DNA of 64,000 nt from Boesenbergia rotunda (GCA_024364735.1 JAGFNQ010000966.1:46535-110534), one strand, 5' to 3'; positions 31,891 to 45,196 are shown, counted from the first letter of the stretch. Translations and numbers: made by a program. The notes: generated by a model not told the origin, from the sequence alone.

Positions 31891-34479
31891 ATTTAGGAAT
31901 GGTTAGTATAAGGACTGAACCAACTTAACTGAAATTTGACAATATAGTATTGGGGTGGCGATGAGATGATAATACGTTAGGGAAACCAATTCTAATAAGA
32001 TCAAGTCTACTTGGTCTCTTTAGACTGGTGAAACTAGCCGAAGCTACCGATCCAAAATCCAAACTAGTTAGACCAGAATTTACCAAAAAGTAATTTTGAA
32101 GATGAAATTTCACTAAAAGGCTTTGTCTAGGAAAGGGTTGATGATCCAATAAGGCTACGGCCAAAGAAGGCCTTGTGCCTCGCCAAGACCTGGAAGCCAA
32201 TTTTTGAAATTCAAATTCAATTTACTCTTTGATAAATTCGAATCTAACACAAATTTTCAGTTAATTTTAGATCCAAATATCTCTTTTCAAAATAAATTTA
32301 AATTGGGTTTAAAAAAATTAATTTAACTTTTCAAAATTAATCTTTAAATATGCATCTCACAAAATAGTTAAGGATATCCTGTTTTGTCACTTAGAAATGG
32401 GTGAGATGCTTAGGACCTAAAAGTTGAGTCCAACCCAACCAACTAATTCAGATTAATCAAACTAAAATTAATTCAATTAAATTAAATCAAAATCAAATTT
32501 CAATTAAATCAAAATCAAATCAAAATCAAATCTTTATTAAATCAAAATTAAATCAATTAAATTCAATCAAATCTTAATAAATTTAATTCAATCAAATTCA
32601 AATTTAATTCATCTAACATTCAAATTTAATTTAACTAACCTTCAAAATTCAAGTTAAAATTCTAATTAATTTCAAAATCCTTAAAAATAATTTTTTTTAA
32701 AACTAAGGTTTAATGTTTCAAATTTAACCATTTTTTTGTTAAAATTAAATATTTGTCTCACACAACCCATAAGGTTAACATGTTTGACCACATAGAACCG
32801 GGTGAGATATCTAGGACCTAAAAAACATAATTTACTATCCTTTTAAGTAAACAGGTGTGCAAAAGTTATTCAAACAAATCTCTATCTTCCAAATTAATGT
32901 ATCCTACTCTTTCATATTGAATTTCATATCACAATAAACTCATTTTAAATAAAATCTAGGGCTTGTTTGATTTAGTTATAGATTGGTCAACTGAGTCAAA
33001 CTTGGTCAAACATAGTCAACTGAGTCAAACTTAGTCAACACTGAAATCCCCTAGATAAAAGACAGACTGTGTCGAATACAGAGGGAGTTCTTCTTCGAAA
33101 AATTCAAAATCTTTCAAAAACCTTATGCTTTAAAACTTATTCAAAAACCTTATCATCATGATTTTCGAAAACTGTGCTATCATTTCAAGTTATGTTTTCA
33201 AAAATTTATCTTATCATACTCAGAAGATTATTCAAAATTATTCTTTTGATTTTAATAAACCCTAAAGACACAGAGGAAGGTCCACTTCATGATCTACAAG
33301 GACTCCTAGGATGTGTTAAATTTAGGGGGAGTTTGAGTCAAAAGAAGAATTTCTGAAATTTTTTTTATTTGTTTTAAAGTTATTAGATAATTCTTATAAT
33401 TCAAATCAAACCCTAAAACTCAGAGGAAGATCGCTTATAGTTAACAAGCTTCCTAGGACTGGGTCAAGCTCAGGGGGAGATTAAATTAAAAGAATTAGTA
33501 AATATTTTTTAAAAATTATATGTTTTCATGCACTGCAATTTTAAAATCCTGTTGAAAACATAAATAAATTGTCCTTTAAAATACTATTCTTTTTCATTTT
33601 GCTTATATATACTATCACTTTGAAAATTTTGCTTGACTTTAGAATACTTTTGAAAATAATATTAAAACTTTTCAAAAGTACTTATATTTTTTTTTTAAAA
33701 ATGCATAATTTTCAAAATATGCATAACATTTTTCAAAAGTACCACTATTTTTTAAAAGTACTAATACTTTTCAAGGCACTAATGGTTACAAAGTACGAAA
33801 TATTTTTTTTCGGTTTCAAAAGTGCAATTTAAGCTTTTGCTATGCTTTCAAGGATTATACTAAGTATTTTTTTTGTTTTCAAAACCCATAGGCTCTGATA
33901 CACAAACTTTCTCTTATATATTTCTTTATTGATGTATATAGCCAGGGGGGAGAGCAAGAAAGAGAGAAAGGAATTTTATCTCCTTTTAACGTTCTTTTTG
34001 GTGAAAAACTTGCCTAGAAAATTATTAAAGATTTTATTTTTTTCAAAATCACAAAGTATTTCCATGCATATTCTTGTAAGTATGCAAATTCTTTAAAACA
34101 AATTTTCTCCCAATTCTCAAAGTTGAACTTTTTTAGAAAAGTTTGGCCTCAAAACTTTACCTAAGTAAAATTCTTTTTGCAAATCCTTGTAAGTAAAAGT
34201 TTTCTTTAGGTTTGTAAAACTTTTCAAAATTTTACAAGTACACAGGGTTTTACAAGTACCCATGTTTATTTTTGATATATGTCAAAGGGGGAGGAAAAGT
34301 CAAAGTTAAGTACTATAAAACACAAGTACTCAGGGTTTTAGGGGGAGTATAAAAAATAAAGAATTTTTCATAAATCTATTCTGTTCATACTTCATTGTGT
34401 TTTTATCTTCTGTTATTAACTGTTGTAAGTTTTTAACTTAACTTTGAATTGTGTTGCCATAAATCAAAAAAGGGGAGAT
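31891..34479 (+). other. RT-H noncoding interior and polypurine tract
   Basis: Contains the block shared with RT-B and RT-J (about 31928-32215), an AT-rich array (32455-32650), two copies of the CTAGGA...CAAGG module (33243-33330, 33400-33479) and GGGGGAG motifs at 33325, 33473, 33946, 34287 and 34341. The tract touching the LTR, AAAAAAGGGGAGA (34466-34478), has one G fewer than the internal copies. Confidence 0.65.
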
Positions 34480-35892
34480 TGTTGGTGCAGGAAGCACCAT
34501 ATCGAACCTTGTTTTGATATTGGCAAAGGATTCAAAGTTAAGTGTTATTTGTTATCTAATATGCTCATTAAGTATGCAGGAAACAAAGTCCTAGTGAAGG
34601 ACTGCTAGGCACTGGCGAAGGACTGCCAGGATACAAAGCCCTAGCGAAGGAATGCTAGGCACTGGCGAAGGACTGCCAGGATACAAAGCCCTAGCGAAGG
34701 ACTGCTAGGCAACTGGCGAAGGACTGCTAGTATCCAAGCCCTAGCGAAGGAATGCTAGGCACCTGGCGAAGGAATGCCAGGGTAAAAAGCCCTAGCGAAG
34801 GACTGCTAGGCACCGGGCGAAGGACAGCTCGGCTTCCAAGTCCTGGCAAAGGGCCACCAGGCAAAAGTCCAACCAAAGGAGCGGTTAGCATCAGGTAAAT
34901 TCTCCCGAGAGGAGTAGGTGAGGACGCGTTCCTCGTCGAGGGAACAGTAGGCGTCGGTTCGACCTAGGGCTCCATTTTGGAGACCAAAGTCAGAACCAAG
35001 ACAGCTAAGGCTGTATAAAATAATTAATTTCATTGTGTTTTGGACTAACCCTTGATGCAGGACCGAAGGAACGTGTGTCTGCAACTCAGAGAGCCTCAAA
35101 GGAGTGAGGCAACAGCTGAGTAAGGCGCCCTGAGTGTCCAGGGCGCCCTCAAGGTGAACCAGAACCAAGCGAAGCAAAATGGGCTTCGGCTGCTTACTGG
35201 GCAAGGCGCCCTCAGCAGCCAAGGCGCCCTCGTCACCAGGGCGCCCTCAGCGCCGAAGGCGCCTTCAGGAGCCAAGGCGCTTCGAGCCTAAGCCAGCCAA
35301 GGCGATTAACTCTATCCAGCCGAGAAGACCGGGTCAACCAAGGCGCCCTCAGCGACCAGGGCGCCCCAGAGGTCAAACCTCATTCCTATTCCGGTGGGAT
35401 AACGCTTGACCGGAGTATAGCACGGATCGGATGACACGTGGCAGGGCCCCCCCGACGTCCAGGGTGCCCTAGGGGCTATAAATAGCACCCCTCGACCCCA
35501 GGCTTCACAACACTGCATTCATTCAACGCATCCAAACGCTCTGACGACCGCGCTCTGCTCCGGAAACTTCCCGACTCAAGAACGAAGCGCCGTCAACCTC
35601 CCACTGCACCGAAACTCGATCTACACCGGGAGTTGGTAAAACAAAGTGTATATTTCTATTTACAGTAATTTTGTAATCTCACTTTGTAACTGTTTTACGC
35701 ACTATAGAATTGCCCAAAGTAAACGGTCAACGACCGTGGGCCTTGGAGTAGGAGTCGACCTAGGCTCTGAACCAAGTAAAACCTTGGTGTTTGCGTTGTT
35801 TGATTTTATTCCGCCGCGCACTTACTCTTTCTTTTAAATCCGAACATTTTCCGATATTCACCCCCCCTCTATCGGTCTTTCTCGATCCAACA
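34480..35892 (+). repeat. RT-H 3' LTR
   Basis: Same length as the 5' LTR (1413 bp), with the same hairpin array (34592-34905) and TATA box (35477-35486). Confidence 0.95.
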
Positions 35893-35897
35893 CAATT

Positions 35898-36545
35898 GAG
35901 GTATCTCCCACTATTTCGATTCATAAGGTACTTTTAATCAAGGATATGAAGTTTAATTTATTAAGTGTGAGTCAACTATGTGATGCCGGTTTTAGAGTAT
36001 AATTTCATGCTAAGAAATGTGTAATAAAGCAAAGTGATTCGAACACTATCATATTAGAAGGGTTTAGAGAAGTAAACTTATATTAACTTGATCTATCTTA
36101 TGCTACTAACAATGTTATTAAGTGTCTCATGTCCAAAGAAGAAGAAGGGTGGTTATGACACCGGAGACTTGGACATGTCAACATGAGGAGCATTGCAAGA
36201 GTGACCAAGGAAGAGTTGGTGAAGGGGCTCCCAATGATCAAGTATGAGAAGACCAAGTTGTGTGATGCATGCCAAGAGGGTAAGCAATCAAAAGCATCAC
36301 ACAAAGGTAAAACTCTAATCACCACCTCCTTACCTTTAGAACTTTTGCATATAGACTTGTTTGATTGCCATAGTACTCCCTCACTTGTGGGGAGTAAATA
36401 TTGCCTAGTGATAGTAGATGATTTTTCTAGGTTTACTTGGGTCTATTTCTTGAAACATAAGGATGATATCCTAGATATCTTTATAGGATTGAGTAAAAGG
36501 GTAGAAAACGAAAAGAACATCAAAATAAACCGAATTAGGAGTGAC
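35898..36545 (+). pseudogene. RT-G protease end, GAG-pre-integrase and integrase N-part, cut by RT-I
   Basis: It resumes the RT-G frame after CAATT. Three stops (near 36001, 36084 and 36156) precede the GAG-pre-integrase HHCC-type zinc region (RRLGHVNMRSIARV ... LCDACQEGK). The integrase core starts with ELLHIDLFDC (first Asp) and VIVDDFSRFTWVYFL (second Asp). The frame enters the RT-I target site GTGAC (36541-36545) just before the third catalytic residue. Role by family: cDNA integration. Non-functional. Confidence 0.85.
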
Positions 36546-39500
36546 TGACGGACCCGATTTAGCTAATTAAAGTTGTCACGAAATGTGTGGATCCGTCAGA
36601 ATTTAGAATTTATAAAAATGTGCTGGAAACCCTTTTTGCAATCAAAATATGAAAACGTAGTAAAGGGGCCACAGGTCGTATTTTTCCTCGGGACTAGTTA
36701 ATGTTGTGTGATTCGAGCTTGTATTTATGTGTCGTTTAGGAATTTTGGGTTTCAAATAAAATATGGGTTTGGTTTCAAGTTAGAAATGGTAAAGCAAGAA
36801 AAGAAAAGAAAAGTTGTGTTCAACTTCAGAATTTGCCATTCAAAAACATTCTAATGATAAATAAGTAATAACCATTCCATACAAAGTTTTAATTGCTACC
36901 AACTGCAGAAGCTGTGAACTGGCATGCAGAAACTGACGATTAGAACTTAAATCGAGAAGAATGCTAAACGAGCTGAAATTAAATACTATAGTTCACTAAC
37001 AATTGTGTTGAACTTTGTATAAATCAGTGCTAGAATGTACTTGATACAAGAACATCATCTATAACCAAAATGCAGAAATGATAGCTGAAAGTCCAGTAAA
37101 AAGACTGATACGCAATTCACCTTGATAAGCTGAATACACAAGAGGAAACTAAGACAAGGTTTAAAGATGACAAGCTGCAGTCTTAAGTATGTATTTGATT
37201 CATACCAGAATTACAACTGATGGCAAGCGAGTGAATGTAAGGCAACCAAATCAAACGCAGATGTCAGAAGCAATTGAAGGCAGAAACAGAATTTCAGAAC
37301 TCAACTTGTGTGCAAAAACATCTTGAAGACAGAAATTAAGTGCAGACTGAAACGTGCAGAAATTCAGTGACAATATGAATGCAGAAATTCCAGATGCAGA
37401 GACACGAATTCAGTAACAATTAATTGATACACAAAAACTGATGCTCAAAGATCAGGTTGATCAGTCCAAGAACGTAGCAGAAACTTGGCACAAACAAAAC
37501 TCTAATGTGGCAGAAATGAAACTGCAGAATTTTAGAGAATGAAGAAAGGAATGCAGCTACGATTTGATTGCAAAATCAATCAAACAAATGGGATTAAAGT
37601 GCACAGTCTAATGTCAAACAAGAGGTAGAAGATCTAAGTTCACTTGACCCAAACTACAAGAACTGAAACTGAAATTTTTGCTGAACATAAGTTGTACTGA
37701 TACGCAAGAGAAAAAAAAATAGGTCATAACTGATACACATGAACTAAATTCGGAAATAGACTGAATTCGATTACAATTGTTCACTAACAAACGATAAATC
37801 TAATTAACTTGCATAATCTAAACTGAAATTAAGTGCAGACTGAAACGTGCAGAAATTCAGTGACAATATGAATGCAGAAATTCCAGATGCAGAGACACGA
37901 ATTCAGTAACAATTAATTGATACACCAAAATTGATGCTCAGAGATCAGGTTGATCAGTCCAGGAACGTAGCAGAAACTTGGCACAAACAAAACTGTAAAG
38001 TGGCAGAAATGAAACTGCAGAATTTCAGAGAATGAAGAAAGGAATGCAGCTACGATTTGATTGCAAAATCAAACAAACAAATGGGATTAAAGTGCACAGT
38101 CTAATGTCAAACAAGAGGTAGAAGATCTAAGTTCACTTGACCCAAACTACAAGAACTGAAACTGAAATTTTTGCAGAAAATAAGCTATATTGATACGCAA
38201 GAGAAAAAAAAACAGGTCATAACTGATACGCATGAACTAAATTCGGAAATAGACTGAATTCGATTACAATTGTTCACTAACAAACGATAAATCTAATTAA
38301 CTTGCATAATCTAAACTGATTAAAGAAGTAACAATTCAGAAACCAAAGTCAACCAATCTGAAATTCAGAAGCAACAAATGGCACGCAGCAAATAACAGAG
38401 AAATATACTGAGATTAAAGTCAATCGATCAGTAACTAGTTCACTAAACTATTTAACTTGAAGATTTAAACCTAATTAAGCTAAACAATTCAGAGAAACGA
38501 AACTGAGTATTCTAATACAAAGACAGAAATTAAACCAAGTGCAGAAATAAAATTACAGCTACAAACAATTAAAATTAACCAAGTAAACTAATCCTCAATC
38601 ACTCCCTAGCTCAAATGCTCCTTGTTCGTCACGCAAGGGTGAGCCTCGGACCCGCAAGCTCAACAAATCAGTGGAAAACAGCCCTTGCGATTCAAATCCA
38701 TTCAAACTCTGCTCAAGCTGAAAACAGCCATCGAATTCTTCAACCTCGCTGTGGTGGATTGCGCCGATGAATTGGGAATGCTCCGAGCCTTCCAGGGAAC
38801 CCCTCCAGATAGCTAGGATGAAATGAAATGGTACACAATAGAGATTGACGAACTCAAGTGACAAAGCTACTGAAACCTCACGAAACTCTGTCTTTGGGCA
38901 AAATTCAAGCTGGAAACTTCTCAGCGAGCTCTCCCCACTGACCTAACACTTGTTCTAATGAAGGATTTGAGGGGTCGCGCCCCTTGGATGAAAAACTACT
39001 GAAGAACTCGATGAACAAACGAAGAAGACGAAGAAACGGCGGAGACACGACGAGGAAGGAAGGCTGGGTGATGTTTGATTAAATACTTATCAATGGACGG
39101 CCCAGATTGATCGGATGAAATCCAACGGCTGATCTTGCTCTGATTTGAGCCAAACTTTGAGGATGTTGATCAGGGGTTAGAATCTGCCTTATGGTATCTC
39201 AGATCCTCCAGATGTGCAACGAATGGTCCAGATCAACCTAATCTTTGAATGGACAATCTAGAGCCCTCCGAGCTTGATCCAACGGTTGATTGAGCTCTGA
39301 TTTGAATGAAACCTTCAGATCTTGATCAGAGTTCTTGATTAACCCTAACCCTAGCTCAGATTGCTTCAGATGGTCCCGGATGGCTCAGATCTAGCTGCTT
39401 TTGAATCGGGTGGCCCGGATTAATCCGAAACTTGATAACTCGATCCGGGTCCACTTCCGACTCAAGTTTGACCCAGTATGCCCTAGGTCCATGAACCTTT

Positions 39501-39682
39501 CATGCCTACAAAAATAGATCAAAAATTTAGTGGCCAAATAATCCAATTTAATGCAAATTTGCAATTAAGTCCAAAATAAAAGAAAATTCTAAAACCTAGG
39601 GCAATTTCACAATTAAGCAATAAAAACATAGGTCAAACATAGATTTTAGCAATTAAAATAATCAATAAAATAGTATTTATCA
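36546..39682 (-). repeat. RT-I 3' LTR (3137 bp) with a 493-bp internal duplication
   Basis: Bounded by TGACGGACCC and TTTATCA. It exceeds the other LTR by 492 bp because 37332-37824 is repeated at 37825-38317. Confidence 0.93.
37332..38317 (-). repeat. 493-bp tandem duplication in RT-I 3' LTR
   Basis: Both copies start GAAATTAAGTGCAGACTG and end TAATCTAAACT. They differ at several sites. The partner LTR has one copy (from about 52899). Confidence 0.9.
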
Positions 39683-39696
39683 ACTCCCCCACACTT
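39683..39696 (-). other. RT-I polypurine tract
   Basis: Element strand AAGTGTGGGGGAGT abutting the LTR, the same 14 bases as RT-A. Further copies at 41680-41693 and 42371-42384. Confidence 0.85.
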
Positions 39697-42228
39697 GAGC
39701 TTGAGCGTCTCGCGAAAACAGTAAATATGTATCCCCTAGATTTACTTATGCATAATTAGAAACAAATGAAAAGAAATTACCTAAGGTTGTCAATTCTCAT
39801 AAATCTAAATTCTATGGATTAGTATCTTGTCCTTAAATCAACAACTTAGCCTTTTCATCCATCATGAGTCATTGAGATGAATTCAACTCACTAGCCTTTC
39901 AAGGAAAATTTTGGTGGCTCTCTCCTTAAATCCTAAGTTGATTATGGAAGTGGAGCTCACTCAAACACACATGCTTCTTACACTACCATAGGCTTGCTTA
40001 TTGTCTAATCTCCACCATTATTCATGATTAGGATCAACATCTACAAACAAATAAAAGCATGGAAAATGGTAAGAAATGGAGTAAAAGCTAAGAAAATGGA
40101 AAATTTGATAAAGTGGGAGACTTGAGTGCTCAAGTATGTTTCCAATGTGCTTTGCTTCTCTATACAGTCCCCTAAGGATCTCAAAAGTGTTGTGAAGTCA
40201 AACTTGAATAATTGCCTTTGATTTGGATGAAAAAACTTTCCTTGACTTCATTTTGCCAATTTGCTCTTGTGTGCCATTTTTGCTTCTTTCTCTTCTCTCA
40301 TCATTTTTTTCTTCAGATCAGATTTGTATCAAGGAACATACGATATCAAGTGAAATAGATACTCAACATAAAATTTTCACTCAACAACCCTTGTAACTCA
40401 CTCATGATACACTTCACCCTTTGTTGGCACACTACTTTCTTCCATTTTTTTTCTGTTCAGCTGCAAATTCAGCTTCACTAAATCCATTTCAAGTCTCTGA
40501 TTTCTTAAATAATCAACATCAGTTAGCATCACATAGTGTAGTGGAGAGTTTGAATTGTTCCACTTGAAAGTTTTTGCTCAGCATATTTGAACTTCAGCCA
40601 AGCCACTGCACTGTCTCTGCTTTTCTGCTCTGATCAGAAATGTTTCTTTCATTCAGCAGTTTGAAATCTGCTCCCAAGAAGTCTAGTTCAATTGAAAACC
40701 ACTCGGCAAGCTCAGATTCAAGTCTCGGTAGCAACTCTTTCAATGCAGTTTAGATTTTTTTCTTTTAGCTTCAGATTCTTTTCTTCAGATCAGCCTTTCT
40801 TCAGATTCTGTTTAAATTCAGCAATGCTTCACTGACTTTCCAAACCAGATTCAGGTTGAGGCAGATCAGATTCCTTGCATTCTTCACAACCATTACATCA
40901 CATAAAGGTAAACAAGCAGCCATATTTTTTTTTCTCTGCCTTACACTGCTTCCTTCTTTTTTTTTCTAATCTGAAAATTCTAAGCAGCCACATTTCTTTC
41001 AATTCTGATCAGCAGTGAATGTGCCCATCAATTCCAGATACATTTTATACTTGATACCTTGATTCATAGCCTCGGAAACCAATTTTCAATTCCAAGTTGA
41101 CATAAACTGCTTTTCTCTTCACTTGTCTCAGATTTGTTTCTTTGCAATGGCACAGATTTGCTTAGTTTCAGATTTTCCAGCTTGTATTCTTAATTCATCA
41201 GCTCTAAAATTTAGCTCTCGGCAGATTACAAGCAGTGCATATTTTTCCATCTTCTTTTCAGCTTTTGTTCACCGGATTCACATTGGCAACTTGATTTATT
41301 CAGCTGCAATTCAGATGATATGCAGCTTCGATTCAGATTGTAGCAGATTGCATTTGATTTCCCTAGCAAGGCTTAGCTGCTGTCCAAAACATTGCTGACC
41401 AAAAATAGCTTCACAAAGAAAAAATTTTCTCTTCACTTTGGCACATAAGGTTTCCATTTGCGTGCCACTTTGAACATGGACTTACAGATTTTTTTTCATT
41501 GCCACTTGGATCTTCAATTGATGAGCAAGAATCTAGATGCTTCAATTGTTGTCTTCCTTAACTACTTCTTCTTGCTTGATCTTGATACCAAACTAAACTA
41601 AATTTGGCACATGAAAATGCAGAATTTTTTTTTGACATAAATTGCCTCTTTGATACCAAATGTTTCCAAAACACTAGTCACTCCCCCACACTTAAATCTT
41701 TGTCCATCTCGGGCAAAGTAGTATCAAGAAAACATCCCAAGCAACAAATCCATAGAAAAATTGGGGTTAAGATTAGGAATAAGGAAAGACAAATAGAATA
41801 GACATGATTTTTGCCAAAATTTATGTGGAAAGGTAAACAAAGTGATTAGTCTCTATAGATGTGATCCAATCATCGAAATATGGTTTTGAAAGAACCTAAG
41901 CAAGTTCTAGAGTACAATAACATATGTGTATCACAAATATAAGGCTAATTCTCACTAGGTAAAAATAATTCATCCCAAGTCCTCAATTAAGAATCTAAAG
42001 CAAAGTAGTACTCAAATATCCAAGATTTCATCCATGATCTCAAACCTTAAGTTTCGACAACCAAATTTAATTTATTTTCCAAGAGATTCTAAAATGCTAT
42101 AGAGATAACCTAGAGGGATACATTTATTCCTAGTCATGCAAGAAAAAGTGACAAGAGAAATAACAAGGTATTTACAATGACCCCTATGCATTCTACTCTA
42201 CTCATTCATTTATTAGCAAGGACTCAAT
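39697..42228 (-). other. RT-I noncoding interior
   Basis: Counterpart of 1335-3432 in RT-A, T-rich on the plus strand, no pol motif and no credible frame. One internal polypurine copy at 41680-41693. Confidence 0.65.
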
Positions 42229-43441
42229 TTAAAGGAAAATTCTAGAAGTCATAAAAGTGAAAGAAAATGCAAAAAGAAACAAACTCCCCTTTATTTTTGG
42301 TGGACGGAGTCGATCCAGAAGTAGCCTCCATCGTGGTAGTGGAGGAAAATGGGTGGCTGAGAGAATTAGGACTCCCCCACACTTGAACTTTACAAAAATA
42401 TGCTCCGGTGGCCGAAGGTGATTTAGGTTCAAAATCCATTGAAGGAATGGAGTTCTTCGAATTAAAGTAAAATCATCTCCTCCTTCTTTATGCCTTTTAG
42501 AAGTCCTTCCAGGAGGTTGAAGTCTGTTCAGTTGGAGCACCCACTCCTAAAGTCTTCTAGACCCTGCAAAACAATATAATACCTCTCTCAAGCGTGCAGG
42601 GTCAGAAAGAAATAAAATAATTTCAGTCTCTGCATGAATTGTATCCAAAACTGCATCACATCCAATGAAATCAATGCTTGGTGTCTCAATAAATTTTTCA
42701 CAATTATTTCCTACAAAATTTGCATCCTGAAATTCATCACAAATAAAGAAATCAATTTTTGGCACTTCAGTAGAAATTTCACAATTATTTCCTACCAAGG
42801 ATGTATCAAGCAATGTATTACAACCAATGAAATCAATGCTAGGTGCCTCAATGAATTTTTCACAATTATTTCCGACAAAATTTGCATCCTGAAATTCATC
42901 ACAAATAAAGAAATCAATTTTTGGCACTTCAGTAGAAATTTCACAATTATTTCCTACCAAGGATGTATCAAGCAATGTATTACAACTAATGAAATCAATG
43001 CTAGGTGCCTCAATGAATTTTTCACAATTATTTCCTACAAAATTTGCATCCTAAAATTCATCACAAACAATAAAATCAGTTTGAGGTACCTCTATGCAAT
43101 TTTCAGAAAAATTAGGAGGAGTATTTACCTGATCATGCTGAAAAATACCTGAAGGTTCTACAGAAGTAGATGTATCCGTGTTCTCCTCCTGGTCAAGTAA
43201 TTACTCCACTTTAGGTTCAAGTTCTGGTGGACACTCAACTAAAGCAGGTGATCCTTGGGTTCTTGCTTCCACCAAGCAAGTCCCTACACTTTCTGGTTCA
43301 TCATTTAAATCTTGTGGTGGTCCCTGGGGCTTATTGCAATCCCCTACACCTATGGAATCATCTCCCATGCATGTTCCCTCAACCATTCCTGTATCAACCA
43401 AATTAGAAAAATTAGGATCATTAACAACTAAATCATCACAA
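42229..43441 (-). pseudogene. RT-I C-terminal extension: GVGDC segment, 27-residue repeats, W-L-L-RPP repeats, hydrophobic end
   Basis: Minus-strand continuation of the frame cut by RT-J. In order it has IGVGDCNKPQGPP, a stop near 43200, about six 27-residue units with NNCEKFIEAPSIDFIGC (one stop near 43053), a stop near 42547, then WVLQLNRLQPP, WILNLNHLRPP and WRLLLDRLRPP and a hydrophobic tail (SLFLFAFSFTFMTS). The same order occurs in RT-A after the protease, so this is a family trait. I know no described domain with this pattern. At least three stops make this copy non-coding now. Confidence 0.75.
42662..43060 (-). repeat. 162-bp in-frame tandem repeat (RT-I)
   Basis: Copies start at 42662, 42824 and 42986 (last partial). 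162 bp is 54 codons, that is two 27-residue units. Confidence 0.88.
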
Positions 43442-43446
43442 GATAA

Positions 43447-45088
43447 TGTTGGTGCAAGTTGCATCAATGATGTTCCTCTTTAAGTGTTTTAATGTTTGAC
43501 AATACACTTAAGTCAATGATACATTGAACAGACAAAGGGGAGTAAGAGAGAAGTAACCTTAGCTGAAGAAAAGTCCTAGTTAATCTAGGCATCGAAACCC
43601 TAAGTCCCAGCGAAGGGCTGCTGGGCACCTAGCGAAGGGTTGCTAGGTATCGAAACCTCAAGACCTAGCGAAGGGCTGCTAGGCACCTAGCGAAGGGATG
43701 CTAGGTATCGTAACCTTAAGACCTAGCGAAGGGCTGCTAGGCACCTAGCGAAGGGCTGTTAGGTATCGTAACCCTAAGACCTAGCGAAGGGCTGCTAGGC
43801 ACCTAGTGAAGGACTACAAGGCATAGAAGACCTAGCGAAGGGCTGCTAGGCACCTAGCGAAGGACTGCTAGGGAATGAAGTCTTGGTCCAAGGGACTGAG
43901 CAACTTAGCTGAGCGATGACTAAGGACAGGAGTAGAGACGGGTCAGGGTTTGGGCGTCTCGAGGTCCGGAAGTATCGGAAGCTAAGCAAAAGTCCACCCG
44001 AAGGGCTGGGTGGCAATCGTCTCCTGAAAGGAGTAGGTGAAGGGTGAGTTCTAGGGGATAGGAACTCGTGCCGGTTCGACCTAGGGTTTCGTGCAAATCC
44101 AAAGTCCGAACCAAGTCCTTAAGGCTAACATAAGATGTATCTATGCTTTGTGTTTGTGTATCTTGCAGGTATCAAGAACCGGAGACAAAGCAGGTAAACC
44201 AGGAAAAAACCGCTCTTGCAGGATTTAAGCAGGGCGCCCCCATGCAACCAGGGCGCCCCCAACAGTGGGGGCGCCCCCAGACAGCACTAAAGAAGCAGGA
44301 AACGTGAAGCAGGCAGAACAGGTGTCATCCGGGGCGCCCGGAGCGTCCGGGGCGCCCGGAGCGTCCGGGGCGCCCGGAGAGTCCGGGGCGCTCGGGTTTG
44401 AAGCTGTTTTGCTGTTTCGAGTTCAGAACACAGGATAAGCCTTCACAGGGGCGCCCGGAATATCCGGGGCGCCCTGGTCAAAGGTCTTATCACCTGCAAC
44501 GAAGTAGGCGCAAGGATAAGAGTTGACCGAGTCTTCCGGGGCGCCCCCAGCGTCCGGGGCGCCCCCAGCGTCCGGGGCGCCCCCAGGAGGCCTATATAAG
44601 GGGCTTCAACCCCTCAACTTCAGACATGACTTCCAAGAATCATTCCGAGCATTCTGACCAACGGCAACGCACTAGAAACGAGGCTCTACGACCGGGAGGC
44701 TCCAGGAGGAAGTGCGCGGCACTTCAGAGGTCCAGATTGGCCGAGCTTCGTCCTTGTCTTGTTGGTTTGCATTTTGTTAATTACCGTACTTAATTTTTCT
44801 ATATTATTGCTTGTAATCTTGCACTGTAAGTCGGGTTTCTCCGCCTCTGGAAAGTCCGGGAAGGAGCCAATAGTGGACGGGCGTTCCCGTGCATAGGCCT
44901 TGGATGTACTGACCCTGGGGGGTCGGGAACCAAGTAAAAATCCCGCTTGTCCTTTGCTGTGTTTTTCTTCGTTCTATTTATTTTCCGCTGCGCTAACACT
45001 CTAAGTCCAGAACGAAAGTTACGAAGTTTCTGAGAAGTTTTCACGATCGATATTCACCCCCCCCTCTATCGACGGCACTGGTCCTACA
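43447..45088 (+). repeat. RT-J 5' LTR (1642 bp)
   Basis: TGTTGGTGCAAG to CGGTCCTACA. Hairpin array 43604-43885, GGGCGCCC arrays 44231-44285, 44329-44395 and 44536-44588, TATA box 44592-44600. Confidence 0.95.
44592..44600 (+). promoter_or_regulatory. TATA box of RT-J 5' LTR
   Basis: CTATATAAG, preceded by three GCGCCCCCAGCGTCCGG units; repeated in the 3' LTR near 50365. Confidence 0.65.
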
Positions 45089-45090
45089 AT

Positions 45091-45102
45091 TGGTATCAGA
45101 GC
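45091..45102 (+). other. RT-J primer binding site (tRNA-Met)
   Basis: TGGTATCAGAGC, two bases after the LTR. Confidence 0.92.
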
Positions 45103-45196
45103 CGAGCCGCTCTTCACCGGACTAACCGCTGACGGAGCAAAGACACCAGGAGTTGAGGGGGAGCCCAGGGGTGAATCAGGTACTTTTAATTTTAAA

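Larger units (their letters stand above)
28781..35892 (+). mobile_element. RT-H: complete gag-only copia element, TSD CAATT
   Basis: Two 1413-bp LTRs, CAATT on both sides (28776-28780 and 35893-35897), a tRNA-Met primer site and a near-standard polypurine tract define a complete 7.1-kb insertion. Only gag-type sequence is present; there is no protease, integrase or reverse transcriptase. About 30 differences between the LTRs by eye (about 2%) suggest a fairly recent insertion. It must have used enzymes from another element. Confidence 0.95.

Noticed and set aside
31925..32200. Antisense frame in the shared noncoding block (also at 47348-47575)
   Set aside because: RT-H and RT-J share similar antisense peptides, but DNA-level conservation of the block explains this and no promoter or domain is seen.
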